Source of the DNA: Ectobius pallidus
Taxonomy: Eukaryota; Arthropoda; Insecta; Blattodea; Ectobiidae
Reading direction: 5' to 3'
DNA: 64,000 nucleotides
Assembly: GCA_964059195.1 (NCBI GenBank)
Contig: CAXKWD010000009.1
Coordinates: 147,059,890-147,123,889 of the forward strand
Shown here: piece after piece, positions 26,201-41,200 of the stretch
Numbering within the stretch: the stretch's first letter is position 1
How the letters are laid out: each line of letters opens with the position of its first letter
Made by a program: the position numbers and the translations under genes
Notes under the pieces: generated by a model
Databases searched by the model: none
What the model saw: the letters and a program-made list of their open reading frames with translations, nothing else
Told to the model about the DNA's origin: nothing

Positions 26201-29200
26201 TGTTTAAACACCTCTTAGCAAGTCTCCTTCAGAAGTTCAGCTGGGAGGTGTTTAAACGTTCATCCTAAAGCCCGGACCTTGCTCCCAGCGATTTCTATCT
26301 TCTCCTACACCTCACGAAATGACAAAGAATGACAGAGAGGCAATGGTTCACATGGTTAATCAAATCCCAGGTAGTACACTTCTACAATACAGGTATTCAA
26401 AAGTTGGTAACATGGTAACATAAATGTTTCAATTCCAATGGCAAATATGTTGAATAATAGCTGAGCACTGGCTGTGTCTGTTGCAATAAATAAATCCTTG
26501 AAAATGTGTTTTGTTTCTGTAAACAACCTCAGGGAAACTTACTTTTTGGATGCGCCTCGTACTTCGCACCCCTGACAAAGTTTTTGTATAACTCCCCTTT
26601 TCATTTTATCTATTCACCCCCAGCCAAAGTTTGAGTTTTACCCAAGTATCAAACCAAGAGTATTCTGATAGCATTTTATTATTTGAGTAATCCAATCACT
26701 ACCTGCCTACACAACATAAAAGTATGATACATTTCTAACTTTGTGAATAAGCTGGGCATACTCTGTATACGATCACAATAAAAAAATTATGCTTTTTATA
26801 GTCAAATTCATTTCAGAACTTAAAGTAAAACTTAAATACAAACAAATGGCAAGCTCTTCATGGAGGTCTCCAAACAATCAATGAGATTTCTCTGAGACTA
26901 CAACTTTTAATTTAATAAAAACTTCGGTATGTACCAACTAAGAAGTAATAATACTATTCTTTTGATCATCTTGTTTGCCTCAGATAATGCAATCAAACAT
27001 TTAATACCTTGGTAACTGAATGAAATCTCAAACTTCATACAGTCTTATAGTCACCTCACTCATAGCGTTGACGGGCGGCTTGCTTTGTTCTCATATTACA
27101 ATGTTTGTTGTTCCTGTAAAAGGTTTTCTCAAAAGAAACCGCTGAATGAATTCGTGTTGCCAATTCTCTCATTGCTCAATGCCATTGCCACAAGTGTTTT
27201 GCTGCATCTATATCTTCCCGCTCTCTTTTTTAACACTATGCAGTGTGACAACTACGCCAAGCGACAAGGTCTACTTCTTTGATGTTAACTGTCAACGCAA
27301 TGAGCGAGGCGACTTATACCCATGTAACAACACTTTGTAACAGCAAGTATTTCATATATTTAATTGGGACCTACTGCACAATTATTTTACTTTTCATGCA
27401 TTCCACAAGTTTAGCAAGGCACACACAGACTTAGGAAGTTCAAAACGAATAACCTATTTTTTATTTTAAATCTTTGATTTACTCCTAGAGTCCAAAGTTT
27501 TGTTATTTGGTAAATAAGAATAACATGCAATTTTAATAATCCATCACCATTTCTGTCTGCAAGTCCAAAAAATAATGATGTGACAGACGGGACAAATATT
27601 GAGCCTCAAGTGTTGGAGAGTATAGAACATGACATTATTTCTGTGAGTTATGTATGCATATAAAACCAAATGTAGCTTACACATGAAATTAAAACTGTAA
27701 GAATTACACACAGCACGTTTTAATGTAGGGTCATTAACAAATTTAAGATTCTTAAAAAATAAATATGTGACAGATGGGACATGTCCAAAAGCTGTATTCC
27801 ATAAAATTATGTTCAACATTTTTGAGACAGAACTACAGTAGAACAAAAATGATACTTTGATGAAAGACCGGTGTATAAAAAATAGTCAACAGACTAAATT
27901 ACACAACAGAAACTAACTAACTAAACTCCGTGGCGCTACATCCCTGGAGGGACTTGGCCTACCACCCGACCGCTGCGTCATCTCCCGTAGGCAGATGGCA
28001 GGATTGGGGGGCATGTGGTCAACATGCCAACACCCACGGCCGTTAATGGTGGTTTTCTTGACCTTAACCGCTACTTCTCTATCAAGTAGCTCCTCAATTT
28101 GAATCACGAGGCTGAGTGCACCCCTGCCAGACCCCCCTACCTCAAAAAAATCCGAGGAGGTACCGGGCATCGAACTTGGGCTGGCAGATCTGTAGTCAGC
28201 GGTGCTAACCACAAGACCATGCTGGCGGTCTACAACACTCCATACGCTCAACATTAAGCTCTGTACTCTTTCTACACTGCTTTTAAATTAGGATTTGTGA
28301 AGTGAAATGCACTCATGAAAGACAAAATTGTAACTTTCATTGATTCAAATCATGTATCCCTGGCAAGTTGAATAGGTTGACACATAGCCTATAGGTTGAC
28401 ATTACTGTGGAATTGCCTTTCAACTTAGTTAACCTTTGAAACTGTTCGCGCAAGCAACATGTTTCTATTTTAGAATGTTTCAAATTATCCGCTTGCAATG
28501 TCCCGCTTTGATTGTCCTTTTATTCCCGCCTCAAGGCATTGTGGGATCATGCATGACTTGCTAATTTCTTTTGTTATATGTGGTGGTTTAGCATCACGCC
28601 AGTTAGTATTGAACGAGACCTCACACAGATAACAGTGTATCTAGTAGGCTCGAGGAATTCCCGCTTTTTCTACCAAGATCCATTAAACTTGCTTTAGAAA
28701 GCGGCGAATAGTCACAATTGTGCGCAATTGTGGCTCTCAGTAATTATTCATACATAATTACATATAATTCATAAAGTTCGCGAGTGAATTCTCCGAATTA
28801 CAGAAGTTTGATATTTCGCAACATTGATGCAACCCACGCTATATGTTCCAGTGCTTATATCAGCTTTTACGATTAAACTACATGCAAAAGTTTAGTGTTA
28901 ACTTCAAGAGCAAGTTAATCTACGCATTTTAAGATATTATTTATCAAGTTTTCCAAGAAATTAATATTTACAACCACGTGTGATAACGTACTCTTGCATC
29001 TTATGTATCAGTGTTTCTATTTCAATTAGTTTCAATAATTATTGTGTGTGAATCTAGTAAGTTGTGATTATTTCATATTTAAATTGTTTTCCTTAAGTAG
29101 TCCGTGGATTCCTGATACCAGTGTCCTGAGGTTACAGTCTATTTGCTCTCATTTTGATTCGTTTGAATCTGGTCCTCACTAGCTATTCAGAGGTGGCTAA

Positions 29201-32200
29201 TCTTTCCTATCTTATGTTATTCCTATTTGAGAAGTACCTTAACCCCAACATTTGTTCCTCACGGTCCTGACCCGTACATATTGGTTCCTCAACGGACCGG
29301 ATTACTAAAGAAACAATTTCATTATTCACACACATATTTATGGTTTGTCTCGTCTTATCGATCTCGTTCATTGTATGCAGACTCAACCGCGACGGCATCC
29401 GCGTATTCAAGAGCTACGATTTCTAGTACATAAACTCTGTATCATCTATTCGGCAGTGCTTCAGTACTACAGAAAACACAACAGCTCAAAAGACTTCAAG
29501 AAGGCAGTGATCATCACACCAGAACATCACCAGTGCAGTGACAACTCTACAAAGTTCTCAAAGTGTTACAAATAATACAAATAATATCATCATGGAGAGT
29601 CAAATCAAGGATCTGATCAAGAAAAGGGGTTTCATCAAGAGAAAAATCGCCTTTATTCAGAAATTCTACGATAGCCTCCAGGAGGAAGTTGATGTGTTTC
29701 ATCTTAAAGTTAAAATTGACAGCCTCAATAATCTTTTTGATAAATATGAAACTGTACAAGCTGAAATTGAATCGCTAATAGTAGAAGAAGAAGACATCGA
29801 AGTTCACATGCAGTATGACGAAGAGATAAGAAGTAGTTATGATCTGTTGAAATCTAAACTTAGTGCGCTCATTGTTCAGCATGAACAGCCACTTCGTAGC
29901 ATAAGTCCAATAGGCAGTGAGCGATCTCATAACAGTGCCAATTCACATCATACTTGTCAGTCAGCTGTTTCTCAGTGCAACAATAGGCCAATACAACTTC
30001 CTGCTATACAGCTTCCAACCTTCTCTGGGGACATCACAACGTTCAAACATTTCCAAGACACGTTCGGCAGTCTTGTAGCCAATAATGCAGCCTTAGAACC
30101 GATACAGAAATTGCATTACCTTCTGTCATCATTAAAGGGCCAGGCACACGCACTGATAAAAAATCTACCAGTGACTAGTGAAAATTTCAGTGTAGCATGG
30201 AATCTAATATGTTCCAGGTACGATAATACAAGAATTATTGCCACAGCTCACGTACGTAATCTACTCTCTTTACCAACGATGAAGAGTGAAAATGTGAATG
30301 ATCTTCGTAATATTCTTAACAAATTCCAAAGCAACATATATGCTGTGGAAGCTTTACATGTAGAGATACCATTACAAGATATTATGCTCATGCAGTTAAT
30401 CTTGGACAGCCTTTGTGAGAGTGTACGAAAAGAATGGGAAGGAAGAATTGATTCTCAGAACTTCACACCACTTCAAGACCTCATCAAGTTTTTAGAAGCT
30501 AAGGCAAATTCCCTTGAAGTATTGGCAGATGTAAACAACACGTCCAGCCCATCTAAGCACAAAGGTGAGCAAAGTACGAAGAAGAAGTCAGAAAAACACA
30601 CTCGTCATTCTTATGTTGCGACAAAAGAAGACACGTGCCCATGCTGCGATGATAATCATAATTTATTAAATTGCAAGAACTTCCAAGAATTAAGTGTATC
30701 ACAACGATGGAATGTCATTAAATCTAAACGCTTGTGTTTTAACTGCTTCTCTCCTAACCACAGAAGAGATCAGTGCAAGCTAAAATCGTTTTGCAAATGT
30801 GGGAAAGGTTTTCATAGTAAATGGTTACACAATGACACACATTCAAGTGAAAAGGTTTCTCGACAGAGTCCTTCTTCAGAAAGTTCTACAGCCAGCACGG
30901 CAACAAACATTCCAGCTAGTTACTGTTCTATAAAAGAAAAGGCTAGCCAATGTGAAATTCTTCTTGCAACTGCAGTGGTCGAAATAGAAGACAAAAATGG
31001 AAAACTGGTAAAATGCAGAGCTTTGCTTGATTCTGGTAGTCAGATTAATTTCATCACGGAAGATTTGGCAAGGAAATTACAATTACCAACTAGCGCAGTG
31101 GACACTCACATAAGAGGTATTAATGGCACCTCAGCTTGTGGTCACAGCATCACTATTAATATGAGATCCAGGATCCATGCTTTCCAAGCTAACCTAAACT
31201 GCCTAGTTCTACCTCATATTGTAAATAAGCTTCCTGCTGTCCAAATTGACCCCTACAAATTCAATATTCCCAGTGAACTTCCATTAGCTGACCCTAAATT
31301 CCATGTACCTGGTGATGTACAATTGCTAATTGGCGCTAACTTATTCTTTCAATTAATCACAAACGAAAGAATAGTTAAACCAAATCAGCCTGTTCTGACC
31401 AACAGCGAGCTTGGTTGGATAATCAGTGGTACAGTTCCTAAGTCTGCCATTAAAAACAAGAAGGTGACGTTCTCACAGCATAACTTGTTTGTAACTGTCG
31501 ACAACGTGGACAGGCAACTAAGGCAATTTTGGGAGCTGGAAGACTTCCCCAGCGCAGTACACACCAAAGAGGAACGTGAATGTGAAGAACACTACGTAGA
31601 AAACACTACTCGTGCAACTGATGGTGCCTTCGTAGTGCAACTCCCCAAGAATCAACCTGTAGATTCTCTGGGCGAATCTAGGCAACAAGCTATAAAACGC
31701 TTAGGACACCTGGAACGCAAACTTGAAGCTAACCCTAGCTTAAAAGAAGACTATTCCAAATTTCTGGAAGAGTATGAAAATCTAGGCCACATGAAGAAGG
31801 TTTCACTTCCTCGGCCTGGAGAGAAGTGTTACTACTTGCCGCATCATGCTGTTATAAAACCTAGTTCAACTAGCACGAAAACCCGAGTTGTATTCGATGC
31901 CTCAGCAAAGTCGTCTTCAGGCAAGTCATTGAACGACATCTTGAAACTAGGGCCAACTATACAAGACGATCTTTCATCTATTGTACTTCGGTTCCGCACC
32001 TACAAGTATGCATTTTCAGCAGACATTTCTAAAATGTACAGGCAAGTAAGGATGCATAAAGAAGATCAGAATCTTCAAAGAATTGTGTGGCGTTCAAGTC
32101 CTAATGAACCCATACAAGACTACGCTCTAACTACTGTTACTTATGGCACCAAATCTGCATCATTTTTGGCCATAAGATCTTTACATCAGCTTGCGCTAGA

Positions 32201-35200
32201 AGAAGAAGAGAAGTATCCGCTTGCTGCTCAGGCAGTACGGGAATCATTTTATGTTGATGACTGTTTAGCAGGCCACAATGACATCCAAGAAGCCCTGAAA
32301 CTGCAAAGGGAGCTTACAGATATGCTCAATTGTGGTGGATTTCCTCTGCGAAAATGGTGTTCCAACCATGAAGCTTTATTGGAATCAGTACCTCCTTCAC
32401 ATCGAGAAACTCAATTGCCCCTGGCACTTGATAACAATGAAAACATACATGCCCTAGGCTTACTTTGGCATCCAGTTAATGATAAATTTCAGATCCAATC
32501 ACATCCTTCACTCCAAACCCATGTGCAAGGTAAACTAACCAAACGAAATATCCTTTCACTTATTTCATCTATCTTTGATCCGCTAGGATTGGCTAGTCCT
32601 ATTGTCATAAATGCTAAAATCTTTATGCAATCTCTCTGGATTGAGAAATTAGACTGGGATGAAACCGTACCTGTGCATCTGGTGGAGAAATGGCTGGAAA
32701 TCTGTGAAACATTAGCTACTATTCACACCTTGCGTATTCCCAGATATGTGCTTACATCTGGTACAGTGCAGGACATTCAATTACATGGTTTCTGTGACGC
32801 CTCCGAGAAGGCGTATGGAGCTTGTATATATATTCGTTCTGTAAATAGTGAAGGTGAAACTACTGTTCAACTGTTATGTTCAAAATCTAAGGTTTCTCCT
32901 CTAAAGAAGCAAACCATTCCACGCCTTGAACTCTGTGGTGCACTTCTGCTTGCTAAATTATACAACAAAGTGCTAAGTGACCTCAAGGTACAACCTTCAC
33001 AAAATTATTTGTGGTCAGATTCTACTGTGGTACTGTCCTGGCTCAAAACTGATGCACGAAAGTGGAAAACCTTTGTTTCAAATCGTGTGTCACAGATACA
33101 AGAACTTTCGGAGACTGCTACATGGCGACACATTGCCACACATGAAAATCCAGCAGATCTCGTCTCAAGGGGAATTTCTTGTGAGCAGTTATCTGAAATC
33201 GATTTGTGGTGGCACGGTCCTAACTGGTTATCTTCACCAGAGACATCCTGGCCAAAACAACCACAACAATTAAGTGTTCCTGATTCATCAGAACAACTTG
33301 CAAATGTCTGTCTGGTGTCAACAAAGGAGAGAGAACATTTTCTTACAACATTCTCAGATCTCAGACGCCTGCAAAGAGTAACATGCTACATGAAGAGATT
33401 TATTGCTGCATGTCGCCATGAAACAAAATTTCATGGACCTATTACAGCTGAAGAGCTTCAACAAGCTTTACAAACTTGTGTTAAAAGTGCTCAGCATTCA
33501 TCTTTTAAGAGTGAAATTGCAGATCTTAAAAATCTGAAAGAAACTTCTGCTAAAAGTTCTATTCATACATTAACACCATTTCTGGACGAAAATGGTCTTC
33601 TACGAGTTGGTGGTCGCATAGATAAATCTCATCTTGCATATGATGCTAAACATCAGATCATATTGCCAAGCAAGCACCATCTAACTGCTTTAATTGTAAA
33701 GCATGAACATTTTAAACTTTTACATGCTTCACATCAGCTTACGATAGCCTCGTTAAGACAAGCATATTGGATCCCTTGCGTGCGCAGACTAGTGAAATCT
33801 GTTCTACACAAGTGTCTGACTTGCTATAAACTAAAGGCACAATCTGCTCAACAACTGATGGGCAATCTTCCTAACTACAGAGTAACTCCTGTTAGGCCCT
33901 TTCTACGCACAGCAGTAGATTATGCTGGTCCCTTCAGCATAAGATACGGATCGCCTAGAAGTAAAATCATTGCCAAGGCATACGCTGCAATCTTTGTATG
34001 TCTTGTAACTAAAGCCATTCATATTGAATTGGTATCAGACCTCACATCAGAAGCTTTCTTAGCCGCGCTAAGAAGATTTACTTCCCGTCGTGGCCTATGC
34101 AAGGATATCTTCAGCGATAACGGCACTAATTTCATAGGCGCGAATCACAAATTGAAAGATCTTCGTATTCTACTACAATCAGAAGAATTTCAGAAGTCAG
34201 TTAAAGATTTTGCTGCAACCAATGATTATAACTGGCATTTTCTTCCCCCGTCATCTCCTCATTTCGGTGGGTTACATGAAGCCGCTGTGAAATCTATGAA
34301 GTTTCACCTAAGGAGAACGATGGGTGCACAAATCCTCACATTTGAACAGCTTTGCACTCTGCTCACTCAGATCGAGGCTTGTTTGAATTCCAGACCACTC
34401 GTTCGTCTTAGTGACGACCCAAATGACTGTTCATATCTTTCACCTGGGCATTTCCTCATCGGTGAGCCTCTCACCTCCCTGCCATCTCATCCTCCCACTG
34501 ATGATATGAAATGTCTTGAAAAATGGCAAATTCTACAAAATCATCTGCATCATATATGGAAAAGATGGTCTTCCGAGTATTTGCATACACTTCAGCAGCG
34601 ACAAAAATGGTCATCTTCCAGTGAGAATCTTCGAGAAGGTATCTTAGTCATTCTGAAGGAAGACAACATAGCCCCACTTCAATGGAAGATAGGCGTCATC
34701 ACCAAGGTGCATCCGGGAGAAGACGGTCTAATTCGTGTGGCGACAGTTCGCACTCCTAGTGGCGAATATAAGCGCCCAGTAGTGAAATTATGTCCATTGC
34801 CAGATCAATAATAAGTGTAATACAGTGCAATTAATATTTCATATCTCTTTATCGTTTTACAAGCAATTATAGTGTAGACAAACCGTTACATTGTAATAAG
34901 TGTTTTTTGGTTTTCCTCCTTACACAATAAGGTTTTACTTTTCGGAGATAAACTGTGTTATTGTGATGTATATAATAAGTGTTTTCCTTTATGTTATTTG
35001 TCCATTTGAATGTATTTTCATAGCTTGCTCTCTATCTATTTTATTGAACTAAATAGTTCAAAGGGGTCGGTATGTTCGCGCAAGCAACATGTTTCTATTT
35101 TAGAATGTTTCAAATTATCCGCTTGCAATGTCCCGCTTTGATTGTCCTTTTATTCCCGCCTCAAGGCATTGTGGGATCATGCATGACTTGCTAATTTCTT

Positions 35201-38200
35201 TTGTTATATGTGGTGGTTTAGCATCACGCCAGTTAGTATTGAACGAGACCTCACACAGATAACAGTGTATCTAGTAGGCTCGAGGAATTCCCGCTTTTTC
35301 TACCAAGATCCATTAAACTTGCTTTAGAAAGCGGCGAATAGTCACAATTGTGCGCAATTGTGGCTCTCAGTAATTATTCATACATAATTACATATAATTC
35401 ATAAAGTTCGCGAGTGAATTCTCCGAATTACAGAAGTTTGATATTTCGCAACATTGATGCAACCCACGCTATATGTTCCAGTGCTTATATCAGCTTTTAC
35501 GATTAAACTACATGCAAAAGTTTAGTGTTAACTTCAAGAGCAAGTTAATCTACGCATTTTAAGATATTATTTATCAAGTTTTCCAAGAAATTAATATTTA
35601 CAACCACGTGTGATAACGTACTCTTGCATCTTATGTATCAGTGTTTCTATTTCAATTAGTTTCAATAATTATTGTGTGTGAATCTAGTAAGTTGTGATTA
35701 TTTCATATTTAAATTGTTTTCCTTAAGTAGTCCGTGGATTCCTGATACCAGTGTCCTGAGGTTACAGTCTATTTGCTCTCATTTTGATTCGTTTGAATCT
35801 GGTCCTCACTAGCTATTCAGAGGTGGCTAATCTTTCCTATCTTATGTTATTCCTATTTGAGAAGTACCTTAACCCCAACATTTGTTCCTCACGGTCCTGA
35901 CCCGTACAGAAACTGTAAACTTTAACAGCTCATTGGTGGCTAGTTAAATGCTACGATATAATCCCATTGGCGTGGACCCATTTTTTACAACCGAGATTCT
36001 CTTCATAAAACACTTATATCACACGAATTTTGTTATAGATAGATGTGTGGAGAGGAGATGTTGTCTTGGCTAATGATTTGGTCCGACCCGCCCCCCCTAA
36101 TTGATACACTTTCTTTAATATCACGATCTAGCGAAAACTTCCTTGTTCTCCGCCATTTTTTCTGTCCTCGTCCTCGTGATTGGACGTTGGAAATGTGACG
36201 TCATATCGCTAAACGAGATATGATTGTGGGTGAACAGTCTGACAAACCTAAAAAGGTACAAGCCACTAGCTGCTCATAAGAAATGGTGGTTGTGATAGAA
36301 ACCTCGTGCTATTCAGTATATTGCTCCTTAACTAACATAAACGTTCCTAACCTAACAAAACAGCGGAGCTTGGCTGGTGCGCAGTATAAAATCGTCTGCT
36401 GTCACTATATACAAGAACAGTTGGTTACACTGCCTTGCTCATAAACAAAAAAACATCACACAGTCCGTGGAAATGTGAATATCGCATGCATGGGTCCGCA
36501 TCATTGGGATTATGCCAATGCTACAATCAACATGGCTGCTTTTCTTAACAATTTTGAAAATAAGTAATATTCAGACAGAGAGTAATTTTACAGAAAAAGG
36601 TAATCCATTCCAAAGTGTCACAAAACTGGTCTTGAGGAATGATTTTGGCTTAGCAAATGCATGCTCTGCCTGTCGCAGAAAAGATGAGAGATTGAAATCC
36701 CCACTGATAAAAATTGTCCTGCTTGACCCATGAATTGTGTCCTCATGGCAGTGATTTGATATGCAACAGAAGCTTTTAATATTTAATTTTTTAATTCAGC
36801 TGTATTTATTCTCCTTTTAGCTTTGAGGCTATATTAGGAGCTTGAGATCTGTGTCTATACAGTAGGGTAGGCCATGGAACTATTGACTGTCAATTGTTTT
36901 TATTATTGTTGTATATTTATGGAGTAAATTTCAACTCATATTAATTTAAATGGATATGATACAGGATGAAATATTCAATTCGGCATTTGCCTTCACAATT
37001 GGGGAAACCATGAAAAAGCGCACGTCAAATTAGCCTTTGAACAACAAGGCCACATCAGGAGTTCAGGATGTGTGTCTATACAGTAGGGCAGGCCATGGAA
37101 CTATAGCTTGTCAATTGTTTCTATTATTGTTGTATTTTTATGGAGTAAATTTCAACTGATATTAATTTAAATGGATATGATACAGGATGAAATGATGAGG
37201 ATGATTCATGTTATGTAAATATGCAATTCGGCATTTGCCTTTACAACTGGGGAAACCGTGGAAATACCCATATTAAATTGGATGGCCACAGGATTTGAAC
37301 CTGGGACCTCCGGAATGCGAGTCCAAAACGTTACCATCTCGGCCACCTCGCTTGGTTATAATGCTTTTTTTTACTCTGAGTTTTCAATAACAATAATAGT
37401 AAAATTTTAACATCAGGCGAGTTGATTACACATGTAATCAAGAGAGAGAATTTGAATTTCTCACACTTTATTTTGCCATATTGTGTATACATCAAATACC
37501 ATCCCACTTCTCTGGAAGACATATTATAACACTTGCGCAGTATGACAAAATGAAGTGTGGGAAATTAAAAAATAATTTCGTACCCAGATATATCCGAATT
37601 ATGCATGCTTGAATAATCTGCACATTGCTAATTGTAATAAACAATGCTGAAATATAAAGCTACACATAGCATTTAAATACCTGCGCAGGGTGAACACTAA
37701 GGAGACTCAAAAACTTCTTCCGGGCTGTTGGGCCATGGTCTTGGCTTAAAACAGCCTGTTACTGTGGCAGGCATCTTCAGAGGTGCTCAAGTCGCTGGTT
37801 GGTGCCGAAGTGAGGTCTCTGACCGCTGGTGAAGAGAGGGGGGCTGTAGTTCCCTCGTTGTCCGCATTTCCTTGCTTCTTGCTGTCTCTGCAGTCGCGGG
37901 TGTGTTCTATTGTAGTTATCCAGATCCTGTGAAAGCCTTCGATGTTATACAAAGGCGACTCTTCGGCATTTAAATGTCGGGCTGGCTTGAGGAGTTAAAC
38001 TTCAAGTCTGAAGACAGTAGCTATAAACAAAGAATTTCAACTGTCGTTATTGTTACATACCCAGCCTTTCAGGAATTATTATGATCAACCACCTCCCCTA
38101 TTTGTTCCTTATTATATAAAATATTTAAATATGCAAAAGTAAGTATAAGCTAGAGAATATTATAGGAGAAAAATTCCTCCGACACTGGGACTTGAACCCA

Positions 38201-41200
38201 GGACCTTTGGCTATTCGCGCCAATGCTCTACCAACTGAGCTAAGCTGGAGTTCAATTCACAGCGCCAGATGGAACCTGTCTCCTATGACTGCATATAACA
38301 TAACTTGTCTGTCTGTGAGGTAGACCATTAGGGCAATCAGTGAGGGATGATTTGGATAGAGTTAGCACAGAATAGGGTTGAACAGTGGGCTCAGGTAAGT
38401 GCGGCAATGAACCTTTGGGCTCCATAAAATAGATAATATTCCTTTAGCTTGCTCAGGAATTGTCTTTTACCCAGGGCCGCCACATCTTGGGGTCGGGCCC
38501 AGGACCATATACTGGTTGCGGGCCCCTCATCGATCGCCGACCATCCTCATACAGTTGTCTGATTTAAGTAAATAAAAAAGGATAGTTTACTCTGACCATA
38601 TTAATTGGTGTAAACATATGTTACGTGGGTGGTTAGTTATCAAATGATACTAGAAACTATATTTCCATCATTTTTGTATTACTTACTTAAGCCTACTTAC
38701 TTACTCAATGGCAATAGACAATTCCTAAACAAGCTAAAGGAATATTATCTATTTTATGGAACCCGATGGTTCATTGCCGCGGTTACCTGAGCCCGCTTCA
38801 ACCCTATTCCAATCATCCTTCGAAAATCCTACTTCCCTTAAATATAGTCACTGTCCTCTCACCTACATCAAGGTATTTCAAGTGGGCTCTACCTTTCAGA
38901 TCTAACAGTCAATGTTTTTAAGATGCGTGTTTCCTCCCCCATGCGTGCAACATGCCCAGCCCATTTCATCCTCTGTGATTTAAATACCCTTACTATATCA
39001 GATGAAGAGTACAGGTCATGAAGCTCGTCGTTATGAAGTTTTCTCCAGTCCCCATTTTCATCCCTCTTAGGCCCAAACATTTTCCTAAGCACCCTGTTTT
39101 TTAACACTCTCAGGTTACCGGTATGTTCTTCCCGACAGCAAGTGGCCATGTCTCACATCCATATAATACAACCGGCAGAATAATAGTCTTATAAATCCTT
39201 ACTTTTAAATTTCTGGACAGAAGACGAGAAGATAAAGAGTTTCTGAACCGCATAAAAACAAGCATTTCCTTATTTGAGTCTACACTTAACTCCTGCATTA
39301 ACATTATTTGTGTCTGTAATTATTGCTCCCAGATATTTGAATTTTTCCACTTGTTCGAACGATTTACCTGCCATTCCAATATTTTGTGGACCATTATTTT
39401 GACGTTCCGTGACCATAGGGTTTACTTCGTTTTTTCTATATTAATTTCTAATCCAACATTCTTATAGGCACCGAAAAGACTTTCTGCATTTCTCTCGATT
39501 GTGTTTATGTCATCGCCCAACAAGCAAACACCATCTGCGTAAGCTAAAATCGGGTGACTGCCATTTAATTCTAGGCCTACCATGTTTTCATGAACTTTCC
39601 TAATGGCATATTCCAAAGCAAAATTAAAAAGTAAAGGCGATAGTGTATCTCTTTGCTTCATGCCGCTTTTAATGGCGAACCTATCTGATATAAATTTCCT
39701 TACCCTGACTCTGCTATAGGTTTCATTTAGACACGTTTTGATCAGCCTAACTAACTTCTTTGGTTTTCCAAACTCAATGAGGGTATTGTACAATTTGCCT
39801 CGCCTAACTGAATCATATGCTATTTTAAAATCTATGTATAGCTGGTGAACAGATTTATTATATTCCCACTTTTTCTCCAAGATTTGGCGAAAACAAAATA
39901 TATGAGTATAGAACCATACTTCAGTATTTTCTTATTACTAGGCCTTATAACAGTATTTGTTTTTCTTATTCTAAATTGTGTTTATCCTGATTAGTAAATC
40001 ATTGTGTTGAAACGTCTAAATACAATTCACGACACTACTTTAAAATGAATATATTGTGTTTTTACTACAAACAAAATAATTTCAAAGACTAGTCTATTGG
40101 AACTAAGCATAAACTAAAATTAATAAGGAGCGTAAATATTCAAAAAGCAAAAACTTATACATTACAGCGGTATTATATTATACCCATACTTGAAAGATGA
40201 AAACAAAAGTGGGGCTATTTGCTAAAATATGTTACAAACATAATACCAACATAAACAATAAATATAGCACAAACTAAATTGGAATTATGAATAAACATAG
40301 TGCATGTTTCCAGCAATTGAGAATCTTACCCTGACTGCGGCATGCGGATGTCAACTTCACTCTTCAAGATTGCCGCAAAGTGTGGGGTCATGTTGAATAC
40401 TCAATAAATAAACACAAGGAATGAAAGCAATCCTCATTAACGCGTTCACCTGCGTGAAATGCATAGTACTCAGAATATATTATTATTTGTAAAGTGCACG
40501 AAATCAAACAGTAATTGCACTAGAATTTTAAACTGTAGTTTATAAATCGTATCCTTGGCAAGGAATAAATTTTTTATTTCATGCCCCAGGGAAAATTTTT
40601 GACGAGAGGGGGAAATCCCCCAACCCCTAATTAATTCAAGCTATGGCTTAGACTCTTCCCTTCTCTGTGGAACTTCCTTCTCGTTACTCGTGTAACAGAA
40701 CATTTTATCAAACTTTTCCATAAAATTATATTATATCACTGGGACCGAGACGGGCCCCTTTGGGGCCCGGGCCCGGGTCCATTGGACCCGGCAGCCCCCC
40801 CCATGTGGCGGCCCTGCTTTTACCACTGAGTAAGTAAGTAATACTTTCAGCTGTTGGTACACCTGGTCATTAATCTGCTCTATGATTCTAGGTGTCAACT
40901 TGAATGTGAATATGAATGTTATCAACGAGGCGCTGAGCAGCGACAACGACAGCCCCCCCACAACGCCAAAGGAAAAGCATGTAGGAAGTGTGAACTGCGA
41001 CCCAGCTGCCAGCGAGAGCCTGCTCGAGTCGGGCACAGCTGTGACCATCACTTCCAAGTCCAACAAGAAGGCTCTCAAGAAACAGAAATCCAACGTTCCC
41101 ACATTTTATGGACCAGGGGGAGAGCCCCTAGCAAAACCAATCCTGGACAACGTCACACGATTCAGAAGGAAGCAGCCCAAAGGCTTGATTGATGTATGGT

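Larger units (their letters stand above)
28443..35908 (+). mobile_element. Full-length BEL/Pao LTR retrotransposon
   Basis: 7466 bp: 836-bp 5' LTR, leader, one Gag-Pol frame, short purine tract, 836-bp 3' LTR. LTRs begin TGTTCGCGCAAGC and end CCCGTACA (TG...CA). The 5-bp GAAAC is duplicated at 28438-28442 and 35909-35913. The offset between LTRs is a constant 6630 bp and I found no difference between them, so insertion is probably recent. It lies in the large NKCC intron in the same direction as the host gene. No envelope frame follows pol. Confidence 0.97.

Noticed and set aside
29538..29591. Upstream Met of the Gag-Pol frame as the start
   Set aside because: The 18 additional residues are low-complexity (Asn/Thr/Ser) leader sequence; the second Met begins a Gag-like charged helix. 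The upstream start cannot be excluded.
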